This document shows positions 6,675-18,603 of a stretch of DNA of 64,000 nucleotides, piece after piece. The stretch is from contig NZ_BSPW01000012.1 in NCBI RefSeq assembly GCF_030161235.1, positions 50,102-114,101 of the forward strand, in the 5' to 3' direction. The number at the start of each line of letters is the position of its first letter. Within the stretch, counting starts at the first letter, position 1. Position numbers and translations under genes: made by a program. Origin of the DNA: Vibrio zhanjiangensis (GTDB lineage: Bacteria; Pseudomonadota; Gammaproteobacteria; Enterobacterales; Vibrionaceae). A model generated the notes under the pieces. The model saw nothing but the letters and a program-made list of their open reading frames with translations, was not told the origin of the DNA and did no database searches.

Positions 6675-9398
6675 ATGATACATAGGTTAGATATTCCACT
6701 TTCAGGATTGAGCTGTATGGGGTGTGCACGTAAAGTTGAACGCCTTTTGCTCGCCGAGCATCGCGTATCAATAGATACATTAACCCCGCAGCATATTGCT
6801 CTCGATACCACTAGCAGCTTTAAAGATCTGGAATCTTCCATTGTTACCTTAGGCTACAGTGCTGGATATCAATACCAATTTCACTTAAAGGGTTTAAACT
6901 GTGGTAAATGCGTTGCTAAGTTAGAAAACACCCTCGCAGATCATCCTCTCGTTGGCCACTTTCAAGCATCAAAAACTGACTTATCTCTCGCTACATTACT
7001 GAGTAATCAGCAAGTCAAAGATCTTATAAAATCAATTGGCTACGAAGCCTTGGACGACAATAAAACTGATCGCGATTCAAGCAATCAAGAGCCGCCATTA
7101 CCAGCAACCAAACCACCAAGCTCTGCTGCGCCAGAACAAATAAAGTCACTGGAAAAGAACAGCACTTATCCACTACATTTTTTTATTTCCGGAATGACTT
7201 GTGCAAGCTGCGTGGCATCCGTTGAGCGTGCAGTAAGTAATGTTGACAAGGTTTATAAAGCGCAAGTAAACCTCGCTGAGCAAAGTGCGCTGGTTTTTAG
7301 TACTGAAAATGACGACTCAGTCGTAGAGTCTATTTTAAAGTCCGTACAAAAAGCAGGATATAACGCTGAATATGCATTTGACCCAGAGGCCAAGCAGCAA
7401 GAGCAGTTGCTCAAACAAAAGGTCATACAAACCCAGCATAAGCAGAGTGCTTGGCAAGGCATAGCCATAGGCGCGCCATTAATGCTCTGGGGAGTATTGG
7501 GCGGTAATATGATGATACGCAATGCCCAAGACCAACTAATATGGGCGGGCATAGGGCTCATCTGTTTGTGGTTACTCATCACCGCTGGACGTAGTTTCTT
7601 TGTTAACGCATGGCATTCTCTGCGTAACAAGCGAGCCACAATGGATAGTTTAGTTGCCCTTGGCACTGGCGCGGCATGGCTGTTTTCAATCTTGGTGGTT
7701 AGCGCTCCTCAATGGTTTCCACAAGCATCACGTCACGTTTATTTTGAAGCCAGCGCCATGATTATTGGCTTAATCTCGCTTGGGCACTATATCGAAGCCA
7801 AAGCCAAAGCCAAAACCACCCTTTCACTTCAGGCGTTAATTAAGCTTCAACCCAATAGTGCCACTGTCATCACCGACTCTGGCGAACACGTGATTGCAAT
7901 AAAAGAGATCACGCAAGGGATGCAAATTAGGATCAAGCCCGGCGAAAAAGTACCGGTTGACGGCACCGTGCTGTCCGGAGAATCATTCTTAGACGAATCT
8001 ATGTTAACTGGAGAACCTATTCCTGTATACAAAGACAAAGGGGCTCAAGTTTCGGCGGGAACCGTCAATCAAGATGGTAGTTTAGTTTTGGAGGCTACCC
8101 ATGTCGGCAGCCACACTATGCTGTCCCGAATTATCAATATGGTGCGCAGCGCCCAAAGTAGTAAACCTGCAATAGCCAAACTTGCTGACCAAATCTCATC
8201 GGTATTTGTCCCTGTCGTTGTCATGATTGCGCTTTTATCTGCACTGGTTTGGCTCCTCTATGGGCCTGAGCCTAAAATCAGTTATATGCTGATTGTCACC
8301 ACAACCGTTCTTATTATCGCTTGCCCATGCGCGCTTGGCTTGGCAACCCCGCTCTCAGTAACGGTTGGAATCGGTAAAGCCGCCGAAATGGGTATACTGA
8401 TTAAAGATGCCGATGTGCTCCAATCTGCGAGTAAAATCGATACCGTAGTATTTGATAAAACCGGCACATTAACGCAAGGCAAACCACAAGTTGAATCACT
8501 GTTTGTTAAAAATGGGAACGAAGACCACTTACTGCGACTTGCGGCAAGTTTAGAGCAATATTCAGAGCATCCTCTAGCCAAAGCGATTGTCGGTCTTGCC
8601 AAACAAAAACAGCTTTCCCTTGATGACGCTGATAATTTCACCAATTTGCGCGGTAAAGGTGTGACAGGCATTATCAATCATCAATTTACCTCAGTGGTGT
8701 CGCTCGGCAATGCGCAACAACAAGGCATTCGATTAGAAACCTTCGCCTCTGAGATAAAACAATGTGCGCAAAACGCTTGGACGCCCGTCGTCGTCACCCA
8801 GCATGGCAGTGTGATTGGAATCATAGCCATTAGCGACCCAATCAAGCCTGAGGCCAAACATGCGATACAAGCACTCATTGCTATGGGCATCACGCCTGTG
8901 ATACTGACTGGAGATAATCAAGAGGTGGCGAAGGCGATTGCTTCCCAGCTTGGCATAACTAACGTCATCGCCCAAGTGCTGCCGGATCAAAAGGCGCAGC
9001 ATATAAAACAGTTGCAAGACCAAGGCCACCATGTTGCCATGGTAGGTGATGGGGTCAACGACGCACCAGCGCTTGCAACAGCCAATGTCAGTATTGCGAT
9101 GGGAAGTGGCAGTGATGTTGCTATTGAAAGCGCCCAAATGACGCTGCTTCACTCCTCTGCGCTCGGCGTAGTCAAAGCAATCGAGCTCTCCAAAGCCACC
9201 ATGACCAATATGAAGCAAAATTTATTTGGCGCATTTATCTATAACAGTTTAGGTATTCCGATTGCCGCGGGTGCGCTCTATCCAGCTTTTGGCTTTTTGC
9301 TGAGCCCTGTGGTTGCAGGCGCAGCCATGGCTTTGTCCTCAATAACCGTCGTAAGCAACGCTAACCGTTTACGGCTATTTAAATCTTCACATGATTAA
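6675..9398 (+). CDS. copA: copper-exporting P1B-type ATPase CopA
   Basis: Pumps Cu(I) from cytosol to periplasm using ATP. The 907-residue protein has three N-terminal metal-binding segments: CMGC at residues 14-17, CGKC at 76-79 and a canonical GMTCASC at 173-179. A proline/serine linker at about 135-160 precedes the last one. The catalytic core shows the TGE actuator motif near 445, CPC at 550-552 in the transmembrane copper site, the phosphorylated DKTGT at 594-598 and a C-terminal [10 protein letters not shown] hinge. The first two domains are divergent; the second lacks the usual MxC start. The gene is preceded by a CueR-type promoter and followed nine bases later by a copG-like gene, making a copper-detoxification operon. 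Confidence 0.96.
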   Translation: MIHRLDIPLSGLSCMGCARKVERLLLAEHRVSIDTLTPQHIALDTTSSFKDLESSIVTLGYSAGYQYQFHLKGLNCGKCVAKLENTLADHPLVGHFQASKTDLSLATLLSNQQVKDLIKSIGYEALDDNKTDRDSSNQEPPLPATKPPSSAAPEQIKSLEKNSTYPLHFFISGMTCASCVASVERAVSNVDKVYKAQVNLAEQSALVFSTENDDSVVESILKSVQKAGYNAEYAFDPEAKQQEQLLKQKVIQTQHKQSAWQGIAIGAPLMLWGVLGGNMMIRNAQDQLIWAGIGLICLWLLITAGRSFFVNAWHSLRNKRATMDSLVALGTGAAWLFSILVVSAPQWFPQASRHVYFEASAMIIGLISLGHYIEAKAKAKTTLSLQALIKLQPNSATVITDSGEHVIAIKEITQGMQIRIKPGEKVPVDGTVLSGESFLDESMLTGEPIPVYKDKGAQVSAGTVNQDGSLVLEATHVGSHTMLSRIINMVRSAQSSKPAIAKLADQISSVFVPVVVMIALLSALVWLLYGPEPKISYMLIVTTTVLIIACPCALGLATPLSVTVGIGKAAEMGILIKDADVLQSASKIDTVVFDKTGTLTQGKPQVESLFVKNGNEDHLLRLAASLEQYSEHPLAKAIVGLAKQKQLSLDDADNFTNLRGKGVTGIINHQFTSVVSLGNAQQQGIRLETFASEIKQCAQNAWTPVVVTQHGSVIGIIAISDPIKPEAKHAIQALIAMGITPVILTGDNQEVAKAIASQLGITNVIAQVLPDQKAQHIKQLQDQGHHVAMVGDGVNDAPALATANVSIAMGSGSDVAIESAQMTLLHSSALGVVKAIELSKATMTNMKQNLFGAFIYNSLGIPIAAGALYPAFGFLLSPVVAGAAMALSSITVVSNANRLRLFKSSHD

Positions 9399-9407
9399 GA
9401 GGTTTCT

Positions 9408-9854
9408 ATGAACAGAAAATATATCGCACTTACGCCGCTTGTCTTTCTCTCAGTACAGGCTTTGGCAGCGGATGTTATCAACCATAAATCACCTTATTGT
9501 GGCTGCTGCACCGCATGGACCCAGCATATGCAAGAGGCCGGCTTTACGGTGGAAGAGAAACTGCATGATAATATGAACAGCATCAAGCAACAGCTGGGTA
9601 TCACACCCCAATTAGCCTCTTGTCATACTGCTGAGATTAACGGCTATGTATTTGAAGGCCACATCCCTGCCAAAGATATTAAAGCGTTTTTAAATAACCC
9701 ACCGAAAGGGGCTAAAGGATTAGCCGTACCCGGTATGCCAATAGGCTCTCCTGGTATGGAAAATGGTGCGCAAAAAAAGAGCTATTCTGTCTATGCCTTT
9801 AATCAAGATGGGCAAGTATATGAATATCAAAAATACCCCATCAACAGCAAATAA
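9408..9854 (+). CDS. copG: DUF411 periplasmic copper-resistance protein, CopG-like
   Basis: A 148-residue secreted protein with a signal peptide ending at about residue 21 (ALAADV). The DUF411 signature YCGCC is in KSPYCGCCTAWT, and a further conserved cysteine and histidine lie in LASCHTAEI. DUF411/CopG proteins bind copper in the periplasm through these cysteines and help detoxify it, probably as a redox or relay partner of the CopA export route. It starts nine bases after copA with a GAGG ribosome site, so it shares the CueR-type promoter. The gene symbol follows the family and is not certain. Confidence 0.82.
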   Translation: MNRKYIALTPLVFLSVQALAADVINHKSPYCGCCTAWTQHMQEAGFTVEEKLHDNMNSIKQQLGITPQLASCHTAEINGYVFEGHIPAKDIKAFLNNPPKGAKGLAVPGMPIGSPGMENGAQKKSYSVYAFNQDGQVYEYQKYPINSK

Positions 9855-10078
9855 CCTTCACTGTTGATTATTTTATATTTTAAAACACCTAAAAATTCAG
9901 GGGCAAACACTCTAAAAGTAGGCAACCATTAAAGTATTTACTCTTATAAAACATTATCTTAGATATAAAATTCAACTTTATTCAACTATTTTTAATTTTG
10001 TTTGTCGCTTCATCCTCTCATCTTGCAGTAACTTCTGCTGCTTCCAGAAAGCCGTACCAAGATGCGGCTCCTTAAATC

Positions 10079-10123
10079 AGAGGCTCAGCGCTGGGTGATC
10101 TCTCACTTCGTGACCTCTTTTTC
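10079..10123 (+). other. possible attenuator-like hairpin in the leader of the OMP gene
   Basis: In the roughly 300-base gap after copG, AGAGG (10079-10083) can pair with CCTCT (10114-10118), directly followed by TTTTT. Inside, TCAC (10103-10106) can pair either with GTGA on its left (10095-10098) or with GTGA on its right (10110-10113), so two folds are mutually exclusive. The structure ends about 30 bases before the barrel protein's start. The outer stem is only five base pairs. The rest of the gap is AT-rich with no visible gene. Confidence 0.25.
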
Positions 10124-10153
10124 TTAAAGACAAACAACTTGAGTGTATAACAC

Positions 10154-10765
<612 letters not shown>

Positions 10766-10795
10766 GCGGCTCAGTAAGCCACTGGAAATTAAGCA

Positions 10796-10826
10796 GGTGC
10801 TGCTATTTATGCAGCACCATTTCTTA
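10796..10826 (+). terminator. terminator of the OMP gene
   Basis: GGTGCTGC (10796-10803) pairs perfectly with GCAGCACC (10811-10818) over a seven-base loop, followed by ATTTCTTAT. The tail has a modest T content. Confidence 0.7.
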
Positions 10827-10960
10827 TATTTGTCACAGAATATTTGTTTTTGTGTGGAAAAATTCTCACTTATTGGATAAATACAGTATTCCCCCTACTT
10901 ATAATCGATCCCCAAAATGCGGTACACTGAGTATATAATGCAATTTCTCAATAGAGATGA

Positions 10961-12457
10961 ATGAATTTACTCGAACAAGCCAAAAACGAACATTGCAACA
11001 TTGCCATTGCCGATATTGTTTATAATCCCCATGAAAAATCCCTTAGCTCTGCGCAGGGAGATATCCCTTTAGAGCCAAGAAACATCGCATTACTTGAAGT
11101 GTTGCTATCAAATATCGACGAACCAACATCGATTGACGAGTTTATTGACTTAGTGTGGGAAAATCAGTTTATCTCAAAAAATGTGGTGACAAATCGCATC
11201 AGCCTGTTGCGCCATCTCTTTCGTCAGCATACAGAGCAAGCTGATTCAACCAAAATCATCGTCACCTACCCCAAGCGCGGCTACTACATTGCTCAAAGTT
11301 TTGTTCGGCTTGTCGCCAAAGACAACATCACTCCCCCAAGCCAAATGCCCAAAACGCCCGTTGCAACGACTAACAAAAACAAGACACTGCGCTATTTAGG
11401 CTGGTGTTTAAGCGTGGTGTTTACCTCATTGACTGTACTACTTGCGATACATACTTGGTCTCATTTCAAGCAAAATACGCAAAATAATACCCTACATGTT
11501 CCCCAAGTGCGGCTACTACTCGATACGGTTACCTGTGAAGATGAAACGCTAAGCGATATGGCCCTAAAACTAAAAGCACTCACGCTATACTCGCACAGTG
11601 CGTCACCCTACATCCATCTATCAAATATGAGTTCACCGAACTTTTATCTGCATAGCTTAAGTGAACATTGCCACTTCCCAGGTTCAGATGCCGTCTATGA
11701 CTCAGATTACAGCTTACGGTTTAATTTATGGCAAGATGAACATGGCAAGACCAATCTTGAAAGCGTGCTTCATCTTACCGCATCAGGTCGAGTCGCTTGG
11801 CGAAAAACCTTTCAATTTTCCTCCGGTCAGTTGACCGAAACTGTCAATCAGCTCAACGCCGATCTTAGTGATTACTTTAAGCTGCCACAAAAAATTGCCA
11901 GCTTGTCGGATCAAGTCTCGAGCTTAATTACACCCATTGCCGATACCACGCTCAGCGGCCTACTCTCCCGCCATCTAACGGATGTAGAAGTGCTGTTTTA
12001 TACCCGAGAGCTTCTTTTTACTCAGCAATCGGAAACCGATTTTCAAAAATGGATTGCCAAGGTCAAAGAACGAGAACCCATCACGCCGCCTGACCTGCAT
12101 ATGCTATTGGCATTGGTGACGTATCGCTCTGGTGATGTCGAAAGAAGCTTAAGAATGCTTGAGCGAGAATATGCGACTGAAATTCCTGATAATGCACTGA
12201 TTTTTCTTCTTCAAGCCAATATCAACCGAGAGAAAGGCAATAAACAAATGTATCTTGCCTACTATCTGAAGGCCAACTCAGCCTTAACCACAACTCTGCC
12301 AGCCGAGCGTGTGTTTGCTCTTTATGCCAGTCCAGACAGAAAACAAGCTTGCTTAGGCTTGTGGCAGGAAGCACTGCTTGATATTGACTATATTCGGCGA
12401 CCTAAATCGGTTTTGTGGCAAGGGATTGAAACCTTTTGTCGCCCTTATCCAGAATAA
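10961..12457 (+). CDS. ToxR/CadC-like membrane-bound transcriptional regulator
   Basis: The 498-residue protein has an N-terminal winged-helix DNA-binding domain of the OmpR/ToxR type (about residues 10-115), with the signature VTYPKRGYYI near 101-110. A linker is followed by one transmembrane helix at about 145-166 (LGWCLSVVFTSLTVLLAI) and a large periplasmic domain of about 330 residues. That places a DNA-binding head in the cytosol and a sensor in the periplasm. The sensor has no recognised ligand-binding family and ends in a helical, TPR-like stretch. It is distinct from the true toxR further right. The adjacent barrel gene is a possible target. Convergent with hemH. Confidence 0.85.
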   Translation: MNLLEQAKNEHCNIAIADIVYNPHEKSLSSAQGDIPLEPRNIALLEVLLSNIDEPTSIDEFIDLVWENQFISKNVVTNRISLLRHLFRQHTEQADSTKIIVTYPKRGYYIAQSFVRLVAKDNITPPSQMPKTPVATTNKNKTLRYLGWCLSVVFTSLTVLLAIHTWSHFKQNTQNNTLHVPQVRLLLDTVTCEDETLSDMALKLKALTLYSHSASPYIHLSNMSSPNFYLHSLSEHCHFPGSDAVYDSDYSLRFNLWQDEHGKTNLESVLHLTASGRVAWRKTFQFSSGQLTETVNQLNADLSDYFKLPQKIASLSDQVSSLITPIADTTLSGLLSRHLTDVEVLFYTRELLFTQQSETDFQKWIAKVKEREPITPPDLHMLLALVTYRSGDVERSLRMLEREYATEIPDNALIFLLQANINREKGNKQMYLAYYLKANSALTTTLPAERVFALYASPDRKQACLGLWQEALLDIDYIRRPKSVLWQGIETFCRPYPE

Positions 12458-12480
12458 AAAACGCCACCGACATCGGTGGC
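12456..12480 (-). terminator. hemH intrinsic terminator
   Basis: GCCACCG (12463-12469) and CGGTGGC (12474-12480) form a 7-bp stem with an acat loop. On the minus strand a T-rich run (GTTTTTT) follows, so it terminates hemH. It may weakly act for the converging ToxR-like gene. Confidence 0.85.
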
Positions 12481-12509
12481 TTTGGGTCATCACTTGAGCA
12501 TAAGTTTAC

Positions 12510-13463
12510 CTAACCAATAAGCTCCACCATCATTTGGATATGCAGATCGTCATCATTCAAACAAGGAATAAAATGAAACACTTCCCCGCCATGTTCCATG
12601 AAAAGCTCACAACATTGTTCTGAGATTTCTTCCAAGGTTTCTAGGCAATCGGCAGAAAAGGCGGGGGTCACTATATCCAGCTTCTTAATGCCTTTGTTAG
12701 GCAGTTGCTCTAGCGTTTTGTCAGTATAAGGCTGCAGCCACTCTTCACGACCAAATCGTGATTGATAAGTCGTGCCGATTTGCTCCTTAGTAAGCCCCAA
12801 CTCAAGCCTTAATAGTTCAGTGGTTGCCTCACAATGCTGCGGATAAATATCGCCATTATCGGCATAACGCTTTGGTATGCCATGGTAGGAACACAACAAA
12901 TAGTCCCCCTGACCTTTATCTTGCCAAGAGCGCCGAACACTTTCTGCCAGTGCTTTAATGTAGGTTGGATGATCGTGATAATCCCGAATTAACCGATAGT
13001 TTGGCATGACAGGCATGGATTGAAATGCTTTGGTTATCCCATCAGATACTGCAGCCGTTGTGGTACCTGAGTACTGTGGATAAAGAGGCAACACAACCAC
13101 ATCTTCCACCCCGGATGCCATAAGATTTTCTAGACCAACCTTAAGGTTGGGATTACCGTAAGTCATGCCCAACTCAACCGGCATATCAAGTTTCTGCTTA
13201 AGTTTCTCAGCTTGCCTTTTGGCATACACGAGCAATGGCGAGCCTTCGTCCATCCACACAGTTTGATATAACTTGGCAACCTTAGGTGAGCGTATCGGCA
13301 GAATAATACCGTGTAAAAGTGGGCACCACAGCCAGCGGGTCATATCCACCACACGCTTGTCATGCAGAAACTGGCTTAGGAAGCGCTTCACAGCCGGCGC
13401 TGTCGGTGCGTCAGGTGTACCTAAGTTGACCAGTAGCACCCCTTGTTTTTTCGTATTTCTCAT
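12510..13463 (-). CDS. hemH: ferrochelatase
   Basis: Inserts Fe(II) into protoporphyrin IX, the last step of haem synthesis, on the cytosolic face of the membrane. The 317-residue protein has the family opening [14 protein letters not shown], the catalytic-histidine motif CSYHGIP and the C-terminal signature [14 protein letters not shown]. It is a single gene with its own terminator, upstream of adk-htpG on the same strand, the order known from Vibrio cholerae. Confidence 0.96.
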   Translation of the reverse strand: MRNTKKQGVLLVNLGTPDAPTAPAVKRFLSQFLHDKRVVDMTRWLWCPLLHGIILPIRSPKVAKLYQTVWMDEGSPLLVYAKRQAEKLKQKLDMPVELGMTYGNPNLKVGLENLMASGVEDVVVLPLYPQYSGTTTAAVSDGITKAFQSMPVMPNYRLIRDYHDHPTYIKALAESVRRSWQDKGQGDYLLCSYHGIPKRYADNGDIYPQHCEATTELLRLELGLTKEQIGTTYQSRFGREEWLQPYTDKTLEQLPNKGIKKLDIVTPAFSADCLETLEEISEQCCELFMEHGGEVFHFIPCLNDDDLHIQMMVELIG

Positions 13464-13534
13464 AACACCTCATCGACACTTATAAAACAGACTTTACAAT
13501 TGAAACCTCTTTGCCGATCAAAAGATAAAGATCG

Positions 13535-13559
13535 AAAAAGCGACCGAGTTGGCCGCTTT
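13535..13559 (-). terminator. adk intrinsic terminator
   Basis: On the minus strand AAAGCG/CGCTTT, extended past one mismatch by two G-C pairs, forms a hairpin followed by TTTTT. It lies about 40 bases beyond the adk stop codon. Confidence 0.75.
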
Positions 13560-13596
13560 CACTATATCAAACTTTCAATTTGAGATGTAAGTAGAA

Positions 13597-14403
<807 letters not shown>

Positions 14404-14539
14404 CTAACATACAATCGGTCACTATCGTTTAAGTGATAAGCAAAGATTGCCTGCTTACTCACATTAACCAAAGCAACATCCGACAACAGTAAGTACCCAT
14501 CAATTTAAAGCTCGCATAAGAAAAGCTTTAATATTGAAA

Positions 14540-16444
14540 TCAATGTGTCGAAAGCAGTGAGTTAATTGCACCAACAAATTGTGATGGATCTTCCATCGAG
14601 CCACGCTCTGCCAACATTGCTTGACCAAGAAGAACTTCGACCCAACGACCAAATGCTTCTTCATCGGCTTCGTCTGCCATGCGTTTAACCAATTCATGTT
14701 CTGGATTGATTTCAAAAATGTACTTCACTTCAGGCACGGCTTGGCCAGCCGCTGCAAGCAGTTTAGCCATCTGTGTGCCCATCTCATAATCATCTGTCAC
14801 AACAACGGCCGGTGTGGTGGCCAGTTTAAAGGTCGTACGGACCTCTTTAACTCGCTCGCCTAAATACTCTTTAGTGCGCTCAACAACGGATTTAAACTCT
14901 TCTTCCGTTTCTTTGTGCTTTTCTTTTTCTGCTTCGTCTTCGAATTTGCTTAGATCAAGTCCAGCTTTAGTAATAGATTGGAACTGCTTACCATCAAACT
15001 CTGTCAGATAGTTCATTAGCCATTCATCAATGCGATCGAACATCAAAATGACTTCTATGCCTTTAGCCTTAAATTGCTCTAAGTGAGGGCTATTTTTCGC
15101 CGCAGCATAGCTATCAGCAGTGAGATAATAGATCTTATCTTGTCCTTCTTTCATACGCTCGACATAAGATGCCAAACCAACATTTTGATCAGCCGAATCA
15201 TTCTCTGTTGAGGCAAAGCGCAGTAAGGCCGCCACTTTTTCTCGGTTAGCCATATCTTCCGCTGGGCCTTCTTTTAGAACAAGACCAAACTCTTTCCAAA
15301 ATGACTGGTATTTCTCTTGATCATTTTTTGCGATGCGCTCAAGCATAGTCAAAACACGCTTGGTACAAGCATTACGCAGCGATTGCGTCACTTTATTGTC
15401 TTGCAGGATTTCACGAGACACGTTTAACGGCAAATCGTTAGAATCGATAAGGCCACGAACAAAGCGAAGGTATGACGGCATAAACTGCTCTGCGTCGTCC
15501 ATGATAAAGACACGTTGCACATACAGCTTAAGGCCAGATTTATGATCACGATTCATCATATCCCAAGGCGCTTTCGCTGGGATATAAAGTAGGCTAGTGT
15601 AATCGTTTTTGCCTTCTACACGATTGTGGCTCCAAAGCAAAGGATCTGCAAAGTCGTGGGAAACATGCTTGTAAAATTCTTGATATTCTTCATCAGAAAT
15701 GCCGGCTTTATTACGGGTCCAAAGGGCTTGAGCTTTATTGATCTGCTCCCACTTTTTCTCACCCGTTTCTTTTCCTTCTTCATCACGCTCAGCAGTTTGA
15801 ATTGAAACTGGAATACCGATATGGTCTGAATACTTGCTGATCACTTCACGCAGGCGCCACTCATTTAAGAACTCTTTGCCTTCGTCGCGCATATGAAGAA
15901 TGATATCTGTACCACGTGATGGCTTCGAGATCGTTTCTATGGTGTACTCACCTTCACCAGCAGAGTGCCACTGAACCGCTTCATCTTCAGCCAGACCAGC
16001 GGCGCGAGTGCGAACTGTCACCGCATCAGCCACAATAAAGGCAGAGTAAAAACCCACACCAAACTGACCAATCAGTTGTGAATCTTTCGATTGCTCTTCT
16101 GATAATTTAGAAAAAAACTCCGCGGTACCCGATTTTGCGATTGTGCCTAGGTGCTCAATCACATCATCACGACTCATTCCAATACCATTATCAGAAATCG
16201 TTAGGGTGCTTGCACTTTCATCAAAAGATAGCTTGACGCCTAAATCTGCATCTCCTTGATACAAGTCAGGATTTGACAACGCTTGGAAACGCAGTTTATC
16301 TGATGCATCCGAAGCATTAGAAATAAGTTCACGCAAAAAAATCTCTTTATTTGAGTAAAGAGAATGAATCATCAAGTGAAGTAGCTGTTTTACTTCAGAC
16401 TGAAAGCCACGAGTTTCTTTATTTTGTGTTGCCGTTTCGCTCAT
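14540..16444 (-). CDS. htpG: molecular chaperone HtpG (Hsp90)
   Basis: Bacterial Hsp90, an ATP-dependent cytosolic chaperone acting with the DnaK system. The 634-residue protein starts [15 protein letters not shown], then shows the GHKL ATPase motifs [24 protein letters not shown] and [11 protein letters not shown]. The middle and C-terminal domains are complete. An in-frame extension to 16486 is rejected because the internal ATG matches the family start. Upstream is a clear sigma-32 promoter, and the gene is divergent from toxR as in Vibrio cholerae. Confidence 0.97.
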   Translation of the reverse strand: MSETATQNKETRGFQSEVKQLLHLMIHSLYSNKEIFLRELISNASDASDKLRFQALSNPDLYQGDADLGVKLSFDESASTLTISDNGIGMSRDDVIEHLGTIAKSGTAEFFSKLSEEQSKDSQLIGQFGVGFYSAFIVADAVTVRTRAAGLAEDEAVQWHSAGEGEYTIETISKPSRGTDIILHMRDEGKEFLNEWRLREVISKYSDHIGIPVSIQTAERDEEGKETGEKKWEQINKAQALWTRNKAGISDEEYQEFYKHVSHDFADPLLWSHNRVEGKNDYTSLLYIPAKAPWDMMNRDHKSGLKLYVQRVFIMDDAEQFMPSYLRFVRGLIDSNDLPLNVSREILQDNKVTQSLRNACTKRVLTMLERIAKNDQEKYQSFWKEFGLVLKEGPAEDMANREKVAALLRFASTENDSADQNVGLASYVERMKEGQDKIYYLTADSYAAAKNSPHLEQFKAKGIEVILMFDRIDEWLMNYLTEFDGKQFQSITKAGLDLSKFEDEAEKEKHKETEEEFKSVVERTKEYLGERVKEVRTTFKLATTPAVVVTDDYEMGTQMAKLLAAAGQAVPEVKYIFEINPEHELVKRMADEADEEAFGRWVEVLLGQAMLAERGSMEDPSQFVGAINSLLSTH

Positions 16445-16521
16445 GTTCGCTCCATAACATCTATAATTATCAGGCCTAGCGTACATTTCCTAGGACCGAT
16501 ACTGTCATAATCTGCAAACTA

Positions 16522-16550
16522 ACATGAGGGTGGCAAATGTAAATTCAAGG
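16522..16550 (-). promoter_or_regulatory. sigma-32 heat-shock promoter of htpG
   Basis: On the minus strand CCTTGAA (16544-16550) is followed after 13 bases by CCCTCATGT (16522-16530). This agrees closely with the sigma-32 consensus of CTTGAA, a 13-17-base spacer and CCCCATNT. It lies about 80 bases before the htpG start, consistent with heat-shock induction. Confidence 0.85.
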
Positions 16551-16569
16551 TCAAAATTCATAAAAACAT

Positions 16570-16598
16570 TGTTTTTTTGATTTTATTTTGTCTATCCT
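16570..16598 (+). promoter_or_regulatory. candidate toxR promoter within an AT-rich inverted repeat
   Basis: TTGTTT (16570-16575) and TATCCT (16593-16598) are 17 bases apart, about 100 bases before the toxR start. The region is enclosed by an imperfect inverted repeat, 16568-16584 against 16609-16623, built on ATTGTTTTT and AAAAACAAT with a two-base bulge. Such AT-rich repeats are plausible H-NS or regulator targets, but no specific factor can be named. Confidence 0.4.
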
Positions 16599-16697
16599 TG
16601 GACCTCAAAAAATCAAAAACAATATTTAACATCTCTCGAAACACGTTTTTTGGCGCATTATCTGATGAAACCTAACTAACAATGATGGTTATACCGA

Positions 16698-17555
16698 ATG
16701 AGTAACATAGGCACTAAGTTCAATCTTTCAAATAGATTTACTTTTGACCCCAATACAAACTCTCTGGTGGATAACTCAAACGATAACAGCGAAATTATAC
16801 GTTTGGGGAGCAATGAAAGCAGAATTTTGCTTTTGCTATCAGAAAAGCCCAATGAAATCATATCCCGTAATGAGTTACATGATTTTGTTTGGAGAGAACA
16901 AGGATTTGAAGTTGATGATTCAAGCTTAACTCAAGCGATTTCTACGCTTAGAAAACAGCTTCAAGATTCAACTAAATCTCCTCAGTTCATTAAAACTGTA
17001 CCAAAGCGTGGGTATCAGTTGATTTGTAGCGTTGAGCGAACAACCCCATTAATGAGTGGTGCCCAAAGTAAAGAAGAGGATACGCAAGACACCAATAGCC
17101 TTGATGACCAAACGTCATCAGCTACAAGCGCAGAAGTAACCAATCCGACCTATTCTGTGGTCACCACTCCAGCATTCCAGAACATGCCAGAGCCGGTAAA
17201 ACCGAGATGGGGGATAAGGATCATGTTGTTACTCTCTTTGCTTATACCTCTATGCGTCATCTTATTTACAAACCCTGCGGAGTCCACATTTCGACAGATT
17301 GCGATCTTTGATGGAACGCCAGTAAAAACACCTGCCAACCACCCAGATTTAACTCCTTGGTATGGGTCTATCGAGCAGTGTATTAAACGATATAACACTT
17401 TTCATGAATCTATGGCGCCGGTCGAAGTCATTGCAACAGGCGGTCAAAACAATCAGCTGGTACTCAACTATATACATTCAGTTGAAAACTCCGGTGAAAA
17501 TGTCACAGTGCGTATATTTGCTGACCAACAAGATTTAAGCAAAGTTTGTCAATAG
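16698..17555 (+). CDS. toxR: transmembrane transcriptional activator ToxR
   Basis: ToxR senses envelope conditions (bile, pH) and controls porins and virulence genes from the inner membrane. The 285-residue protein has the ToxR winged-helix domain at about residues 15-112, with the hallmarks LGSNESRIL, DFVWREQGFEVDDSSLTQA and KTVPKRGYQL. A variable acidic/Ser-Thr tether at about 115-165 precedes one transmembrane helix near 171-191 and a periplasmic domain. That domain has two cysteines, C228 and C284, equivalent to the pair that forms the regulatory disulfide in V. cholerae ToxR. The start MSNIGTKF corresponds to an internal Met of the longer V. cholerae annotation. Followed ten bases later by toxS. 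Confidence 0.96.
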   Translation: MSNIGTKFNLSNRFTFDPNTNSLVDNSNDNSEIIRLGSNESRILLLLSEKPNEIISRNELHDFVWREQGFEVDDSSLTQAISTLRKQLQDSTKSPQFIKTVPKRGYQLICSVERTTPLMSGAQSKEEDTQDTNSLDDQTSSATSAEVTNPTYSVVTTPAFQNMPEPVKPRWGIRIMLLLSLLIPLCVILFTNPAESTFRQIAIFDGTPVKTPANHPDLTPWYGSIEQCIKRYNTFHESMAPVEVIATGGQNNQLVLNYIHSVENSGENVTVRIFADQQDLSKVCQ

Positions 17556-17565
17556 GAAGAATAAA

Positions 17566-18081
17566 ATGAACCATAAAATCGCAGGCGGTTTACTTATTTT
17601 GTCAGCTTTGTTTAGTAGTTGGCTTTATTGGGGAAGTGACCTAAAAGTCGAACAAGTCTTGACATCTAAAGAATGGCAATCGAGGATGGTTACGCTTATC
17701 ACAGACAGCTTACGAGAAGAATCTGTTGGCTCTCTTCGCCGTGTAACCATCGACTCTAATGTCAAATATTTGCCCAATGGCCAATACAACCGTTTTGCTA
17801 CTGTCAAGCTCTACAGTACCGAGTCTAAAAACGAAAGCACCATCAACATATCTGAAGAAGGTGAATGGGATGTGAGTGATAACTATCTTTTAGTTTCACC
17901 GATGAAATTTAAAGACGTCTCTTCCGCTCAAAGTAAAGATTTTACTGAAGAACAACTTAAGCTCATCACTCAAATATTTAAAATGGATGCCCAGCAAAGC
18001 AGGCGGATCGACATAGTCAATGAAAATACACTACTGCTGACCAGTTTAAACCACGGCTCTACCGTATTATTTTCTCACTAA
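17566..18081 (+). CDS. toxS: ToxR-stabilising membrane protein ToxS
   Basis: ToxS is an inner-membrane protein whose periplasmic domain pairs with that of ToxR, protects it from proteolysis and helps bind bile acids. The 171-residue protein has a single N-terminal membrane anchor (about residues 5-22) and a periplasmic beta-rich domain with the usual length. An AGGAA ribosome site overlaps the end of toxR, so the two are co-expressed. Family assignment follows from position, length and topology. Confidence 0.93.
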   Translation: MNHKIAGGLLILSALFSSWLYWGSDLKVEQVLTSKEWQSRMVTLITDSLREESVGSLRRVTIDSNVKYLPNGQYNRFATVKLYSTESKNESTINISEEGEWDVSDNYLLVSPMKFKDVSSAQSKDFTEEQLKLITQIFKMDAQQSRRIDIVNENTLLLTSLNHGSTVLFSH

Positions 18082-18198
18082 ATGATTATTTGAGCCGTTT
18101 GTCGCTGTTTTATCCAATGGGTTGATATAAAGCAGTAACAAACGGCGTAATCAAAGAAAATGCAGCAGTAGCTACTGACGGTAACAACTACAGGGTGG

Positions 18199-18603
18199 TT
18201 ACTCGTCTCGCGCCATACCATTGAGTACTATGTTGTTATAGCTCACCATACCAATAATTTGGCCATTTTCAATAACAGGTGCACGACTAATACCAAAACG
18301 CTCAAATAATCTAGCGCAATATTTTACATGCATTTCAGGATCGACAGCTAAAGCAGGCTTAGTCATAATTTCATAGATATTGACTCGATCTGGAGAGCGA
18401 TTCATTGCCAGTACTTTTTTGGCAATATCATTCATTAATACCAATCCATATTCATCATCATCATTACGTTTATTGACGACTAACGCTTTGACTTGATGCT
18501 TCCTTGCCAACTGGATACCTTCTCTCACGGTTGTTAAACCATCAATCATAACGTAATTGGCGACCATTACATCACGAATGCATATTTTCTGACCACCACT
18601 CAT
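18199..18603 (-). CDS. CBS-domain-pair protein, last gene of the DUF1538 operon
   Basis: A 134-residue cytosolic protein made of two tandem CBS domains: about residues 8-66 (IRDVMVANYVMIDGLTTVREGIQLARKHQVKALVV) and 75-130 (IYEIMTKPALAVDPEMHVKYCARLFERFGISRAPVIE). CBS pairs usually bind adenine nucleotides and pass an energy signal to a partner. No effector domain is attached, so it presumably acts in trans, most likely on the P-II-like protein or the DUF1538 membrane pair. Its ATG overlaps the upstream gene's stop by four bases. Function is inferred from fold and operon. Confidence 0.85.
   Translation of the reverse strand: MSGGQKICIRDVMVANYVMIDGLTTVREGIQLARKHQVKALVVNKRNDDDEYGLVLMNDIAKKVLAMNRSPDRVNIYEIMTKPALAVDPEMHVKYCARLFERFGISRAPVIENGQIIGMVSYNNIVLNGMARDE

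Noticed and set aside
14500..14863. Short frames on both strands overlapping the end of htpG
   Set aside because: They are alternative readings of the conserved htpG C-terminus.
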